A DNA stretch of 64,000 nt from Styela clava (taxonomy: Eukaryota; Chordata; Ascidiacea; Stolidobranchia; Styelidae): assembly GCF_964204865.1 (NCBI RefSeq), contig NC_135255.1, positions 7,283,135 to 7,347,134 of the forward strand, read 5' to 3'. The position numbers and the translations under genes were made by a program. This document shows, in pieces, positions 13,030 to 23,508 of the stretch; the first letter of the stretch is position 1; the number at the start of each line of letters is the position of its first letter. The notes beneath the pieces were generated by a model that made no database searches, was not told the DNA's origin, and saw only the letters and a list, made by a program, of their open reading frames with translations.

Positions 13030-13519
13030 CTAGACTCTAGAATGAATTTTATCTTTTTCAAATCTGAAAAATGATAAGTGGCACTTTAATTGTCAATTAC
13101 TTGAAAATTCAAAAATTTGTCGAGAGCCGCATAAAATGTTCTAGCGTGCCGCATACCAAATACTCTTAGAAGCTTGGTACCATCTGGCAACGGTGCTCTC
13201 ATTTAAATTGATGTCTTGTTAGTCCCACGTTTGATATGGATAGGCACATTTCAGCAAATTTTCTCTCTAGGCATTCTGGATCATCACGAGATTTGGTAGG
13301 AATGTCACCTTCAGCTTCCTCGTATGTAAACATTCTTCTTTTCTCCGCTCTTTCTTCCAATCAAATTATGCAATAGGCAAGCTTTATATTTTTGTCATAT
13401 TCATGGCTATGCAGTGCTCCGATGACAATATCAAATTTACTACCAAATATTTTCCAGCGTTCAGCAACATTTCCATCAAAAATCAGAGGATCTGGTCTGT
13501 TCAATGACAAATCAGTCAT
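13030..13519 (-). pseudogene. Ty3/gypsy-type gag remnant, unit 4
   Basis: Diverged copy starting at 13519 (MTDLSLNRPDP). The shared stop is present, with further changes around 13,330 and 13,190 that break the frame. Non-functional. Confidence 0.55.
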
Positions 13520-14273
13520 CTCCAAATTAATTTCTCACTGACGCAATTTTTTTGAATTCTCCAAGCAGCTTTAAATCAATCCCGATTCTGACACCATGTT
13601 TTTTTTTGTAGGTAAACAAACAACTGTTCATGATTCTTGAGTTAATTATGGATATGTACATAACCAACTGTACAGGAGAAATGGAGTTCTTGTAAATTTT
13701 TGATGTATTTTTATTGTTGGTGTGTTTAAAAAACTATCCGCCTTTCTTTACCCTCTGACTTGTCACAGCAGATTCATCTTCGATCAACACGTTGCTTTTT
13801 CCGAGATCATTACTAGTTCGAATATTTTTCCAAGTTTTAACTTAGCGAGCATACTATAGTGAGGTATATAATACAATTAGATCAAGACTCTGCATCAAAT
13901 TGGTATATTGCATTGTGAATACACGTCACAGAAATTACTGTTGACCATGAAAATTTTTTTACTTAATTAAAGTGCAATATTTATTGGGAACATATGCAAA
14001 ATCATTGACGAATGTTGCTGTTTGAAGATTACATAGAACTGACGTCCATTGTATCGATTAATTAGATAGATAAGCTCTATACCAACAACAGAAATATAAT
14101 GCATAATTTAGAATTACTCCTTCAATGAGTGCTGTACTTAATTATTATTATTCCAATTGTACATATTGGACTATATCTTCTGATAAATTTTCGTTGAATT
14201 TCATTTCGCTGACGTTGTTTTGCTCATTAGTAATATTACCTGCGTATGACATGAGCCGTTTAGTGGAGCAGGC

Positions 14274-14285
14274 GATATATAAATG
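14274..14285 (+). promoter_or_regulatory. Candidate TATA box of the DEP mini-genes
   Basis: GATATATAAATG lies about 145 bp upstream of the copy 4 start codon. The equivalent site in copies 1-3 (2721-2735 in copy 1) reads CAATATTTAAATG. It sits about 30 bp before a conserved CACTCGGGATAG-like stretch that could be the transcription start. Position and sequence only; no direct evidence of use. Confidence 0.3.
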
Positions 14286-14428
14286 CGCTTGCATTGCACA
14301 CTCGGGATAGAGATCAAAACATTTTGAGGGAATCACATCTTATTCTTGTTTTTGAAACTGAAACTTTCACAAACTTGGTAAAACAAAAGTTAAAAGGTTT
14401 TTCAACTTACCTCATCGTTCATTTGACC

Positions 14429-15697
14429 ATGGAAACATATACTGAAGATCAAGATTACAAAAACTGCTCAGTCAAAAACAGAAAATCAGAAAACAAAGCT
14501 TTCAAAGCTACAAAAACCTGGAACACATTTGTCCAATCGTTTGAGTCACAAATATGTTGCTGCCGCAATCGGAAAAATCTTAAGATTTACAAAGAATGCT
14601 TCACCGGTTCATCAGCTGTTACCACAATGCATAAAATCCTGAAAAAAATGGAAAACTATGAGAATGTGTCAAGATCTCAGGTAAGAAGTGTTTTTGTACA
14701 ACATGTGTTGTAGTCAATTTTAGTGTAAATTGACTTCATCTAAAATGCATGAGGTGTTTGAAATATTGCAATTTTAACTAAAGTATTTTTATATTTCATT
14801 CCTAAAGAGTATAAAACTGCTACAGAAATTCGTGGACCAACATATTATAGAAGATATCAATGGCAAATGGTTATCGGAAGAATTCAAAGATTCGGGAAAA
14901 TTATATAGGTATAATTAGTCCATATTTTTTTATTCCGAAAGTCATATATTAAAGTATGAATTTTGCATTGTGATATATAATTCCCTTCATCTTTGATTAA
15001 ATTGCTCACGATATACAGTGATACTTCTGTAATCGAAATACTCAACACTCGAACGATTCGGTAGTTGACCAAAAAATTAGAGTCAAAAATTACCACAGTT
15101 TCCACTTTTTTTATGACAAAAAAGTTTCGGTACTCGCACAAATCGTAGTCGAACACCATTCCCGAACTAATTATGTTCGACTACAGAGGTATGACCCAGA
15201 TGCTGATATATATTTTTTAAATATATTGTTGTTTTCTTATAGATTGGCCAAATGCAAATGTTTGAATGCCAGCAAGAAATGGATCGAAAATCGATCACAG
15301 AATCGAAATAATTCAATTCATGCATTAGTTGGAAGAAAAGGTGTGTAACCTACATGATGTATATATATTTAGTTGTCGCGATTAGTTTTAGTTGAAAATT
15401 CAAGGATAGAACAAAATGTTATTTGAGACATTTGGAATATTTGATATTTATAATAGTAACTGACAAATCAGAACAGAATATCTCATTCAGCATAAAATAG
15501 TACTTTTTGTATGTTGCTGTTATTACGCCGATTAAAATGAGTTCTTTTCGTTTCTAGTTTCCGTCCAGATAGACGAAACTCAAGCACATTTTCGAAAAAC
15601 TGCAAAAAGGTTTTCAACCTCTTCCTGTAGCATGATGGAATGGACGAATAAAAAGATTTTAAAAATAATACCACGGGGCAAAAAACATTATCTGTGA
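14429..15697 (+). CDS. DEP-domain mini-gene, copy 4 (diverged)
   Basis: Exons 14429-14680, 14808-14908, 15243-15340 and 15558-15697; 196 aa. All four GT-AG borders and phases match copies 1 and 2 despite clear divergence of the surrounding DNA. The upstream ATG of the other copies has been lost, so the start is the second ATG (METYTEDQDYK). The DEP domain is uninterrupted (IKLLQKFVDQHIIEDINGK), while the C-terminal tail is shifted by one extra base in exon 4. Survival of the frame in the oldest copy is the best argument that the gene is or was functional. Confidence 0.55.
15016..15198. mobile_element. pogo/Tc1-like MITE in DEP intron 2, copy 4
   Basis: Diverged version of the same insertion, with decayed ends (CAGTGATACTTCTG at the left) and a short expansion in the middle. 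Its presence here dates the insertion before the oldest duplication seen. Confidence 0.55.
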
Positions 15698-15822
15698 ACT
15701 CAAAGCAATCCGACGCAACAATTCTTTTATCATTTCCAGCAGAATGAAAAACTTAATTCATTTTTTCTTCTGATTTCACTTTCCTGCAAACATACTTTTT
15801 TATTATTATTTTTTTTTCATGA

Positions 15823-16172
15823 TTGAATAATATGATTTTCCCATATATTTATTGATTGTTTGAATCAACTATTCGTAAATTATAGAGTGTAATTAAAAAA
15901 AAAACGAAAGAAAGTTAAATGCTAGAAAATAGAATCTGTCCGAAAATGATTTGGTCACAGTTTGATTTCGCCAAAAGATGATCTTTGCAAATAATGTAAA
16001 GCTAACTTAGACTAAATAGTAGATTGCTGAGATGATATTTGAGTAAGTTACGATTATTAAATCAGTTAGCAGATTTCGGATCAGCTCGCAACATCGACAT
16101 TCACATTCCGCTCTTAGGAAAGTTAGCTTCTATCTCGAGTACATTTGCATCCACCGACATCTTCACCAACGG
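15823..16172 (+). repeat. Tandem array unit 5, 5' stub
   Basis: The right edge of the array. It matches the first ~500 bp of the unit but has only one copy of the ~95 bp internal duplication and lacks about 105 bp near 16,110 that the other units carry. Homology ends near 16,172, where a sequence not seen in the other units begins. Confidence 0.75.
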
Positions 16173-16509
16173 CTTGAAACGTGTCAATGAAAGTTGGATC
16201 TTTAAAGCGTACTCGTCGATATTTCTCATGTCCCTGCCTTAGTCACATGTAAAAATCACTGATACGTTTTTGTAAAGCGTATTGCTGTTGAATTTGAGCT
16301 ACTTGCGGACGTCTAATAAAAAAGTTAGAGTTTGAAATAGATTGCAATTGACGAGGAGCCGCGAAAAAAACTATAAAGTCATCGTGTCAGCGACACCAAA
16401 GTTGCTGTGGTCAGCAGCAGATGACGTCAAATAACTAGTATTTAACACATAACAGTGAAAATTATTATATAGTCATGAATGTAATATATTGACCTAATTT
16501 ATTAAAAGC
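16173..16509. other. Unassigned stretch between the array and the LINE
   Basis: No ORF of note and no repeat match elsewhere in the window. It may be the ancestral right flank of the array or the downstream part of the LINE. Confidence 0.4.
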
Positions 16510-16959
16510 AGATCATCTTCTGTAACTATGAGGATGGTAGTAGTAACCAGGTTCTTTTTAATGAGAACTCTACCATTATTTGTCCATAAAAACTTATACC
16601 CACAGGCTCTCTTTAAGTCTCTGGTCTTGGAAAATAAATCTTTGTTTGTATCCGTCAGATTTTGATGACAAATACCTTTGATGCCCTGGGAATTTTTGGA
16701 AAAACAGTAGACATAGAAATGATTTGAGTTTGCTCCGATTCGTTAATATTCGATCTCTTGTTTTTCTATTGATAAACTTGGCGATTATTGGTGATGGTTT
16801 CTTCTTATTATATTTTGATAATTTAGAGAAGTTTGAGATATCGAATGATTGACCACCTTCGGCCTGGTCTACCTTATCAGAAAACTTCCGACTTCGCTGA
16901 CCCATACCTAGATCGTTGAAATGCGATCGCGAAACCGCCACATAGTGCGAATAGTTCAT
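16510..16959 (-). pseudogene. Non-LTR retrotransposon ORF1 fragment (central and C-terminal part)
   Basis: The - strand frame 16959-16594 contains KKKPSPIIAKFINRKTRDRI, the conserved RPIIVKF-type motif of LINE ORF1 RNA-binding proteins. After a frame change near 16597, the sequence continues with FLWTNNGRVLIKKN and ILIVTEDDL, the typical end of the same protein (W-x-x-N-G-x-I/V-x-x-K/R). The product is normally an RNA-binding chaperone of the retrotransposition particle. Here it is broken and nothing resembling a reverse transcriptase follows within the window. Confidence 0.6.
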
Positions 16960-17432
16960 TGGTCCATTTGTTGAAGAGAAAAGAATTTTTTTTAAAACAA
17001 AAATGCAGCAACAAGGTGAATACTAGAAAGAAAAAACAACAACAATTTAAGAGAACGACTCATAGGCCCATTTCGTGTCAAATAAATAAGTATATATCAG
17101 TGTTCATTTTCAATAAAGAAGATTAATATGATACCATAAGACGAAAAATAAGCAAACATTTTGAAGTTGGAGTCGTCTGGTGAACTCGTAATATTTTAAT
17201 AAACACCTATAAACTATATAAAATTCTGCTCTAAAATTACTGTGGTGCCCCTCTTTACTTGGTGTCCTAAGCACGTGCTTATATTGTTTAATGGTCAATC
17301 CGGCGCTGTGGGTACCATTATGGACAGAGAAAGTACCTGACACACTGCTACCCCATCTATAAACATAGATTGATTACGATACGTGTACAATCAGCGACAA
17401 AAATATTTTAGGGGTTCTTCTGTTGATTAATT

Positions 17433-17572
17433 TACGAAATAGACACCAGATTTGACATATCGTCAACCTCAATAGTGTTGGTCATAGTTGCAGTATTACG
17501 CATAGGTCGATTGCTTGGACTCTTTCGCTTGGGTGGTACATGAGGAGCGCTGGATTTGCTAGGTGTATCCAT
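17433..17572 (-). pseudogene. Possible N-terminus of the same LINE ORF1
   Basis: ATG at 17572 opens 46 codons starting MDTPSKSSAPHVPPKRK, a basic Pro/Ser-rich beginning often seen in LINE ORF1, ending at TAA. It lies on the same strand about 470 bp upstream of the recognisable ORF1 block. The intervening 16,960-17,430 is out of frame and includes an unrelated-looking stretch. Assignment rests on composition and position only. Confidence 0.3.
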
Positions 17573-17639
17573 CTTTCTTTCTAACTGCACAGTCGAAGTT
17601 GACCGTCACAAAATAACGAGTAGTGTTCACATCCAAACG

Positions 17640-17828
17640 ATAGGGTTGGTAACGTGCCATACATATACTGCCAAGAATATCCATATAGCGCCAACTGAAT
17701 ATCCATATAGCGCCAACTGAATATCCATATAGCGCCAACTAAATATCCATATACAGCCAACTAATATCCAAATACAGCCATTTTGGTGATATCCATATAC
17801 AGCCAACTAATATCCAAATACAGCCAAA
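17640..17828 (+). repeat. Left terminal inverted repeat made of ~22 bp tandem repeats
   Basis: After GGGTTGGTAACGTG come repeats of the form ATATCCATATAGCGCCAACT, first with GCGCC and then with ACAGCC, split by ATTTTGGTGATATCC. The reverse complement of 30376-30566 matches it almost base for base. Such arrays may serve as multiple transposase-binding sites, as in Foldback and CACTA elements (inference). Confidence 0.85.
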
Positions 17829-17852
17829 TCAATAAATAAATAAAGTCATCAA

Positions 17853-18110
17853 GATAGGATATGATTTACATATTTATGTCGGGAGAGAGGAAAGCCGATT
17901 GTTGTTTTCGGAAGCATCCACATCATGGTGGGGGGGAAGCCATAACCGACAAGTGGCTACTTGAACCACCCTATGACAGCAACGAGTTCAGCAATCCTTT
18001 CGCACATAACCATCCCCGCATGGGATTCGAAACTACGAACCCACGCAGAGTAATCTGAGGTGCGGTGGCGAGCGTATTCCTAACGCTTAATACGATGAGC
18101 CACACCGCCG
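17853..18110 (-). mobile_element. tRNA-derived SINE, copy 1
   Basis: On the - strand it starts GGCGGTGTGGCTCATCG (A-box region) and has a B-box-like TTTCGAATCCC about 55 bp on, followed by a family-specific body and an AT-rich tail near TAAATATGTAAATC. It shares the family seen at 36.3, 49.2/50.5, 51.1, 53.3 and 56.6 kb. It lies just inside the left TIR of the large transposon, so it inserted after that element did. Confidence 0.75.
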
Positions 18111-18480
18111 AAACTACCAGCATTAATATCATAATATATACCCCAAAACAGGTGGTCGATCATTGCACAAGAAATATGCTGGCTGAAAATCTCTTTTCAG
18201 TGAACTATTCCTTGGCGAATGGCGATAAACTGTCAAACAACTAATCGAATTACCGCTTGGTGGAAAATAAAATACTGCCAACGTGCGTAGTACTTGAGAA
18301 ATATCCAAAGGCTCCAAAATATGATGTCATAATACCCCACATCTTGAATAGCGTGATAATTGTGCTCGCTGAAATACTTTTTTCGGTGAACTATTCTTTG
18401 GTTACTGGCAATAAACTGCATAGAAATTAATCAAATTAACGTTTGGCGGAAACTATCATTGCACACCTTGCAGTTTATTT
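18111..18480 (+). repeat. Subterminal module of the large transposon, two copies
   Basis: Two ~180 bp copies of one module: a variant of AAATATCCAAAGGCTCC, a variant of ATGATGTCATAATACCCCA, then TGAACTATTCTTTGG and TTAACGTTTGGCGGAAACTA. Further copies or parts lie at about 20,050-20,150, 20,870-20,960 and 21,660-21,890. A single inverted copy lies in the right arm near 29,970-30,051. Confidence 0.6.
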
Positions 18481-18639
18481 AAGTTAAGACGAATCGTCAT
18501 TGTATTTAGTATGATGAGACCACTACCACTAATACCATGTGCTAAAGTTCTATTCAGCTATATATGTTTAAAACACTTTCCTCTAATAATATTTTTTCTA
18601 TGCGACAAAATTTCTATTGAACAACCTTGAATTTGCGAG

Positions 18640-18862
18640 ATTTTGTGTCTAGTAGAGGGTTAATAATTATTCCCAATTAATTAATTTTTATTTCAACGTT
18701 TTTTTTGTGTTATTTTCCAACAGAAGACCAAAACCACTATTATAGCAAGAATGGTTTCTAGTAGATGGTTAATAATTATTCCTAATTATTTGACTTTTAT
18801 TTCAACGTTTTCTTGTGTTATTTTCCAACAGAAGACCAAAACCACTATTATAGCAAGAATGG
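18640..18862 (+). repeat. ~105 bp tandem duplication with exon-like segments
   Basis: Two adjacent copies run from CTAGTAGAGGGTTAATAATT to GCAAGAATGGTT. Each has a pyrimidine tract, then CAG, then AAGACCAAAACCACTATTA and ATGGT, so each looks like a splice acceptor followed by a short exon ending in ATG before a GT. A separate ~50 bp duplication (TTCTATTCAGCTATATATG) occurs at about 18,545 and 19,119. Confidence 0.55.
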
Positions 18863-19419
18863 TTACTCCAAAATTCATGATTGTATTTACAGAATTTTCA
18901 AGTTCAAGGCTTCAATTGGCAATTTTGATGATGTCACATCTCTAATTATCACTTCAAAGGCCCCCTCAATGCAAAAAATGTTATTTTTTCGACGGAAATG
19001 CACGTAGAAAGACGTAAACATTCTAATGCGCGACGTTGCGTGTGAAAATTACCATTAATTTTACATTTTTTTCACATTTAAAAATCCCCCAAGCGACTTT
19101 TTAATACCGTATGCTAAAAGTTCTATTCAGCTATATATGCTTAAAACACTTTCCTCTAATAAAATGTGTAAAGGACGATTTTCAAGTCGATGATATATAT
19201 AGAATTGGCATTATCAGCGAATCTGGAGTCCTTTTTTTCGTGAAATATACAACTCTACTATAGAAAATTAACTGTAAAAGACCATTATTCCCTTTTAGAG
19301 TTGGGACTAGGCATGAGTTATACTGTGCATATGCCATCCGACATAGTATGGTTTTAACTTATTCAACTGATTTTTTTTTGTTTCCTTTTTTTCTCTCTTG
19401 TGTGTTAATTTATTTTCAG

Positions 19420-19455
19420 GGCGTGTTACTTTAGCTCAATTTCGTTAACAAAATG
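19420..19455 (+). other. Candidate 36 nt 5' exon ending in a start codon (three copies)
   Basis: TTTATTTTCAG is followed by GGCGTGTTACTTTAGCTCAA, then TTTCGTTAACAAA and ATG at the 3' border, then GTAAATT (GTAAGTT in copies 2 and 3 at 20258-20293 and 21064-21099). It could supply the first codon of the transposase mRNA by splicing to a downstream exon, but the intermediate exons were not identified and the phase to 24194 does not match directly. Confidence 0.3.
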
Positions 19456-19476
19456 GTAAATTTATATTTTTTTAAA

Positions 19477-19520
19477 GGCTGTGACTGACTCGATGACCTA
19501 ACGGTCGCATCGTCACAGCC
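19477..19520. other. 44 nt perfect-ended hairpin, copy 1 of 3
   Basis: GGCTGTGAC and GTCACAGCC pair as a 9 bp outer stem; an inner CGATGACC/GGTCGCATCG pairing with a TAAC loop extends it. Identical copies lie at 20315-20358 and 21121-21164. It sits about 22 bp after the exon-like ATG|GTAA. It could be an RNA structure, a protein-binding palindrome or a relic of another small element. Confidence 0.6.
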
Positions 19521-19739
19521 TCGTCTCAAAGCCTTGAATAAAATTTTTAAATGTTGTATGTAAACTTTTTTGACATTGTTGACGAAATAAAATACTATAC
19601 TACCGTTACGCGTACAGAAACTCGAAAATAACTTCCGATTGAAATATGAGAAATGACTTGTAAAAAGCGTAAAATATAAGGAATAAAATATCATAATATG
19701 AGCATCATTAAACACCAGACATAACACTGATGGTGAGTA

Positions 19740-20050
19740 GTATTTCAGAAATATTCAATAGGCCCCAACTCAGCTCTTCAGAAATATCCAATAGGCCCCA
19801 ACTCAGTTTTTCAGAAATATCCAATAGGCCCCAACTCAGTTTTTCAGAAATATCCAATAGGCCCCAACCCAGTTCTTCAGAAATATCCAATAGGCCCCAA
19901 CTCAGTTTTTCAGAAATATCCAATAGGCGCCAACTCAGTTCTTCAGAAATATCCAATAGGCCCCAACTCAGTTTTTCAGAAATATCCAATAGGCGCCAAC
20001 TCAGTTCTTCAGAAATATCCAACAGGCCCCAACTCAGTTCTTCAAAACCA
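19740..20050. repeat. 33 bp minisatellite, block 1 (~9 repeats)
   Basis: The unit is AGAAATATCCAATAGGCCCC plus AACTCAGTTCTTC, with GGCCCC/GGCGCC and TTCTTC/TTTTTC variants. Since 33 is a multiple of 3, both strands stay open (11-residue repeats), but there is no protein-like evidence. The core ATCCAATAGGCGCCAACT resembles the ~22 bp repeat of the TIRs, so both may share an origin. Other blocks: about 20,578-20,857 (8 repeats) and 21,390-21,640 (about 7, irregular). Confidence 0.85.
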
Positions 20051-21730
20051 TGACTCAGAAATATCCAATAGGCGCCAATCTATGATGTCATAATACCCCA
20101 CAACATCTGATCGTTAATAATAGGCCTACAAGAAATGTGATGACTGAAAATCTCATATACTGTGCATATGCCATCCGACATAGTATAGTTTTAACTTATT
20201 CAATTGATTTTTTTTGTGTTTCCTTTTTTTCTCTCTTGTGTGTTAATTTATTTTCAGGGCGTGTTACTTTAGCTCAATTTCGTTAACAAAATGGTAAGTT
20301 TATATTTTTTTAAAGGCTGTGACTGACTCGATGACCTAACGGTCGCATCGTCACAGCCTCGTCTCAAAGCCTTGAAAATAATTTTTAAATGTTGTATGTA
20401 AACTTTTTTGACATTGTTGACGAAATAAAATACTATACTACCGTTACGGGTACAGAAACTCGAAAATAACTTCCGATTGAAATATGAGAAATGACTTGTA
20501 AAAAGCGTAAAATATAAAGAATAAAATATCATAATATGAGCATCATTAAACACCAGACATAACACTGATGGTGAGTAGTATTTCAGAAATATCCAATAGG
20601 CCCCAACTCAGCTCTTCAGAAATATCCAATAGGCCCCAACTCAGTTTTTCAGAAATATCCAATAGGCCCCAACTCAGTTTTTCAGAAATATCCAATAGGC
20701 CCCAACCCAGTTCTTCAGAAATATCCAATAGGCCCCAACTCAGTTTTTCAGAAATATCCAATAGGCGCCAACTCAGTTCTTCAGAAATATCCAATAGGCC
20801 CCAACTCAGTTTTTCAGAAATATCCAACAGGCCCCAACTCAGTTCTTCAAAACCATGACTCAGAAATATCCAATAGGCGCCAATCTATGATGTCATAAAA
20901 CCCCCACAACATCTGATCGTTAATAATAGGCCTACAAGAAATGTGATGACTGAAAATCTCATATACTGTGCATATGCCATCCGACATAGTATGGTTTTAA
21001 CTTATTCAATTGATTTTTTTTGTGTTTCCTTTTTTTCTCTCTTGTGTGTTAATTTATTTTCAGGGCGTGTTACTTTAGCTCAATTTTGTTAACAAAATGG
21101 TAAGTTTATATTTTTTTAAAGGCTGTGACTGACTCGATGACCTAACGGTCGCATCGTCACAGCCTCGTCTCAAAGCCTTGAAAATAATTTTTAAATGTTG
21201 TATGTAAACTTTTTTGACATTGTTATAGAAATAAAATACTACTACTACTACCGTTACGCGTACAAGAACTCGAAAATAACTTCCGATTGAAATATGAGAA
21301 ATGACTTGTAAAAAGCGTAAAATATAAGGAATAAAATATCATAATATGAGCATCATTAAACACCAGACATAAAACTGATGGTGAGTAGTATTTCAGAAAT
21401 ATCCAATAGGCCCCAACTCAGCTCTTCAGAAATATCCAATAGGCCCCGACTCAGTTCTTCAAAACCATGACTCAGAAATATCCAATAGGCCCCAACTCAG
21501 TTTTTCAGAAATATTCAATAGGCCCCAACTCAGTTTTCCAGAAATATCCAATAGGCGCAACTCAGTTCTTCAGAAATATCCAATAGGCGCCAACTCAGTT
21601 CTTCAGAAATATCCAATAGGCCCCAACTCAGTTCTTCAAAACCATGACTCAGAAATATCCAATAGGCGCCAATCTATGATGTCATAATACCCCACAACAG
21701 CTGATCGTTACTAATACAAGAAATGTGATG

Positions 21731-22637
21731 ACTGAAAATCGTATTTGAAAAAGCTATTTTTCGGCTATTGGCAATAATCTGTCTATAAAATAATCAATCA
21801 ACGTTTGGTGGAATATATGAAACCTAAAACTGCCGGTGCGCGTAGTTCCTGAAAAAAAAAATCTAATAGGCCCCATTCTATGATGTCCAATCTATGATTG
21901 GACAGTGTTCAACAATGAAAGAATAAAATCTTAATACTAGAATATTCAAAGGCTTAATGTAGTCGAAACTGTAAATCGTGTATTTGAATACATCTATGAC
22001 GCAATAAATTAATGTGAATAGGCGACATAGATAGGATTCGAGGAAACAGCAGGCTAGGAACACGAGTGTGGACTTAAGAATCATTACTTTGAAAATAGCA
22101 TATCGATTGAATGTTACTGATTCCTTGGATATAACAAATACGAAGATTGGACTTCATCGTGTACTGTTCTACTTTATTCTGAATTGAAGTGAGTATTATG
22201 CTTAAGATGCTCATACCATAATCTGCAGCAGCGTTAGTGACAATTGTAGTTCCTCGGTCAGTTAAACTATGCTTGTGGCCCATATGTCAAGTTACTTACT
22301 TCAAAAGGAATAAAAGAAAAACAAACATATCTAATAGAATACACAGATAAATTCAAATTAGTATTACACCGTTAGGAATTATTACAACACTAAAAACCAC
22401 CAAGGTATTCATGCGTATTTATATTGTGTAGGCTAAGTCTTATAGGGATCTCACTCGAAACAAGTACAGTCCAGATTATACTCATTAGGAATCAAAGGCC
22501 CTAAGAGCCCGCCAACTATAGTTTTTGAAGTCAATAACAATTCTATTTCAATATTAAAAAGGTTCAACATTAAAATGTTATCTAGAAATACTATCAACCT
22601 ACTAAAAAGTTCAATGCTTTTTCCTACAAAAATTATA
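21731..22637. other. Transposon left arm, no gene recognised
   Basis: Contains one more partial subterminal module (to about 21,890). The rest is AT-rich DNA with only short unconvincing ORFs. Confidence 0.4.
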
Positions 22638-22879
22638 GGTGTACTCCCGAAGTACTGAGCCAAGATGGCGGACACCGGAACGTAGTATATGTTCCAGGTT
22701 AGGGGTTATGCCATAATTTCAGAGACAAATACTACGGGAGTCAATTGGTTATTCCCCGAAATCGCAATAGAACTAAAATGAGAGGAAATTGAAATAAAAT
22801 TATTGCCTAAACCCTAACTTGGTACACATGCTACGTTCCGGTGTCCGCCATCTTGGTTCGCATACTTCGAGAGTACCGA
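22638..22879. mobile_element. ~240 bp MITE with ~65 bp inverted repeats
   Basis: The left arm GTACTCCCGAAGTACTGAGC, CAAGATGGCGGACACCGGAA and CGTAG is repeated inverted at 22816-22879, with GTACTCTCGAAGTATGCGAA at the outer end. The centre is about 110 bp of unique AT-rich sequence with no ORF. It is nested in the 12.9 kb transposon; no clear target duplication was read. Confidence 0.75.
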
Positions 22880-22970
22880 GTACCCTGGATGACATAGGCA
22901 TTTTTAACAAGCGAGATAACTGGTACGACAATAATTGCACAATCATGCCTGGTTTTTAACAGTCATTACT

Positions 22971-23130
22971 TATCGATCTTAAGATCGGTAAGTATGTTGA
23001 TAGGTATTTGCATGTGCATGCATCATATCTCGTACCAGAAGCCTATTGATTTTGGGTTAATTATGTCCAATAATTAGCAGGTTATTAATTAATTAATTAT
23101 CGCTCTTCAGTCTCCGACCGATATTCTCGT
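22971..23130 (+). repeat. Dispersed repeat family, copy A
   Basis: Shares TATCGATCTT, CATCATATCTCG, ACCAGAAGCCTATTGATTTT, AATAATTAGC and CTCCGACC-ATATTCTCGTT with copies at 23291-23508 and 60891-61194. This copy lacks the central GTCTGTTTG / GCGATATCTCACGA part. Confidence 0.65.
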
Positions 23131-23290
23131 TGCAAATACTAATACCAAAAGGAATCTTCAAATTAATGTGGCAATATTATTTTGTTTGAATAATGACATA
23201 ATTTCTGGGATGCACACTTCGGAAAAGTTTGTTAAGTAGGCCTATTGGCAATAGTAAACTGCGATCCAATACATATTTCTTATTACTTAT

Positions 23291-23508
23291 AATCTTAAGG
23301 TATTTGTCTGTTTGTTTGTCTGTTAGATGAACGCGATATCTCACGAAGGCGAGGTTGAATCTGCTCCAAATTTTGCATGTGCATTCATCATATCTCGGAC
23401 CAGAAGCCTATTAATTTTGGATGAATTATGTCGAATAATTAGCGAGTTAATAATTAATTAGCGATCTTCGATCGATAAGTCTTTGGTCTCCGACCAATAT
23501 TCTCGTTT
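23291..23508 (+). repeat. Dispersed repeat family, copy B
   Basis: Fuller copy with GTTTGTCTGTTAG, GCGATATCTCACGAAGGCGA, ACCAGAAGCCTATTAATTTT and CGATCGATAAGTC...CTCCGACCAATATTCTCGTT. It lies 160 bp after copy A in the same orientation. Non-coding. Confidence 0.65.

Larger units (their letters stand above)
11646..15822 (+). repeat. Tandem array unit 4, older and diverged
   Basis: Same order of landmarks, but clearly more diverged than units 1-3, with a deletion of about 100 bp near 12,392 and many indels. It has the gag remnant (13030-13519), DEP gene (14429-15697) and intron MITE (15016-15198). Its greater divergence suggests that units 1-3 arose by later re-amplification. Confidence 0.85.
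19321..21730 (+). repeat. Triplicated ~0.82 kb block in the left arm of the transposon
   Basis: Three head-to-tail copies start near 19,321, 20,158 and 20,963 (periods about 838 and 806 bp). Each holds in order: CTGTGCATATGCCATCCGAC, a T-rich tract with CAG, a 36 nt exon-like segment ending ATG|GTAA, a 44 nt hairpin, a unique ~200 bp stretch and a 33 bp minisatellite. Copies differ mainly in minisatellite length. Confidence 0.85.

Noticed and set aside
16039-16242. Possible retroviral-type protease segment on the - strand
   Set aside because: Only a vague similarity (PLVKMSVDANVLEIEA); no catalytic DTG/DSG triad.
19708-20053. Long repetitive ORFs on both strands (LDISEELSWGL and SEISNRPQLSF repeats)
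   Set aside because: They follow from the 33 bp period being divisible by three; both strands are equally open and no flanking gene structure supports them.
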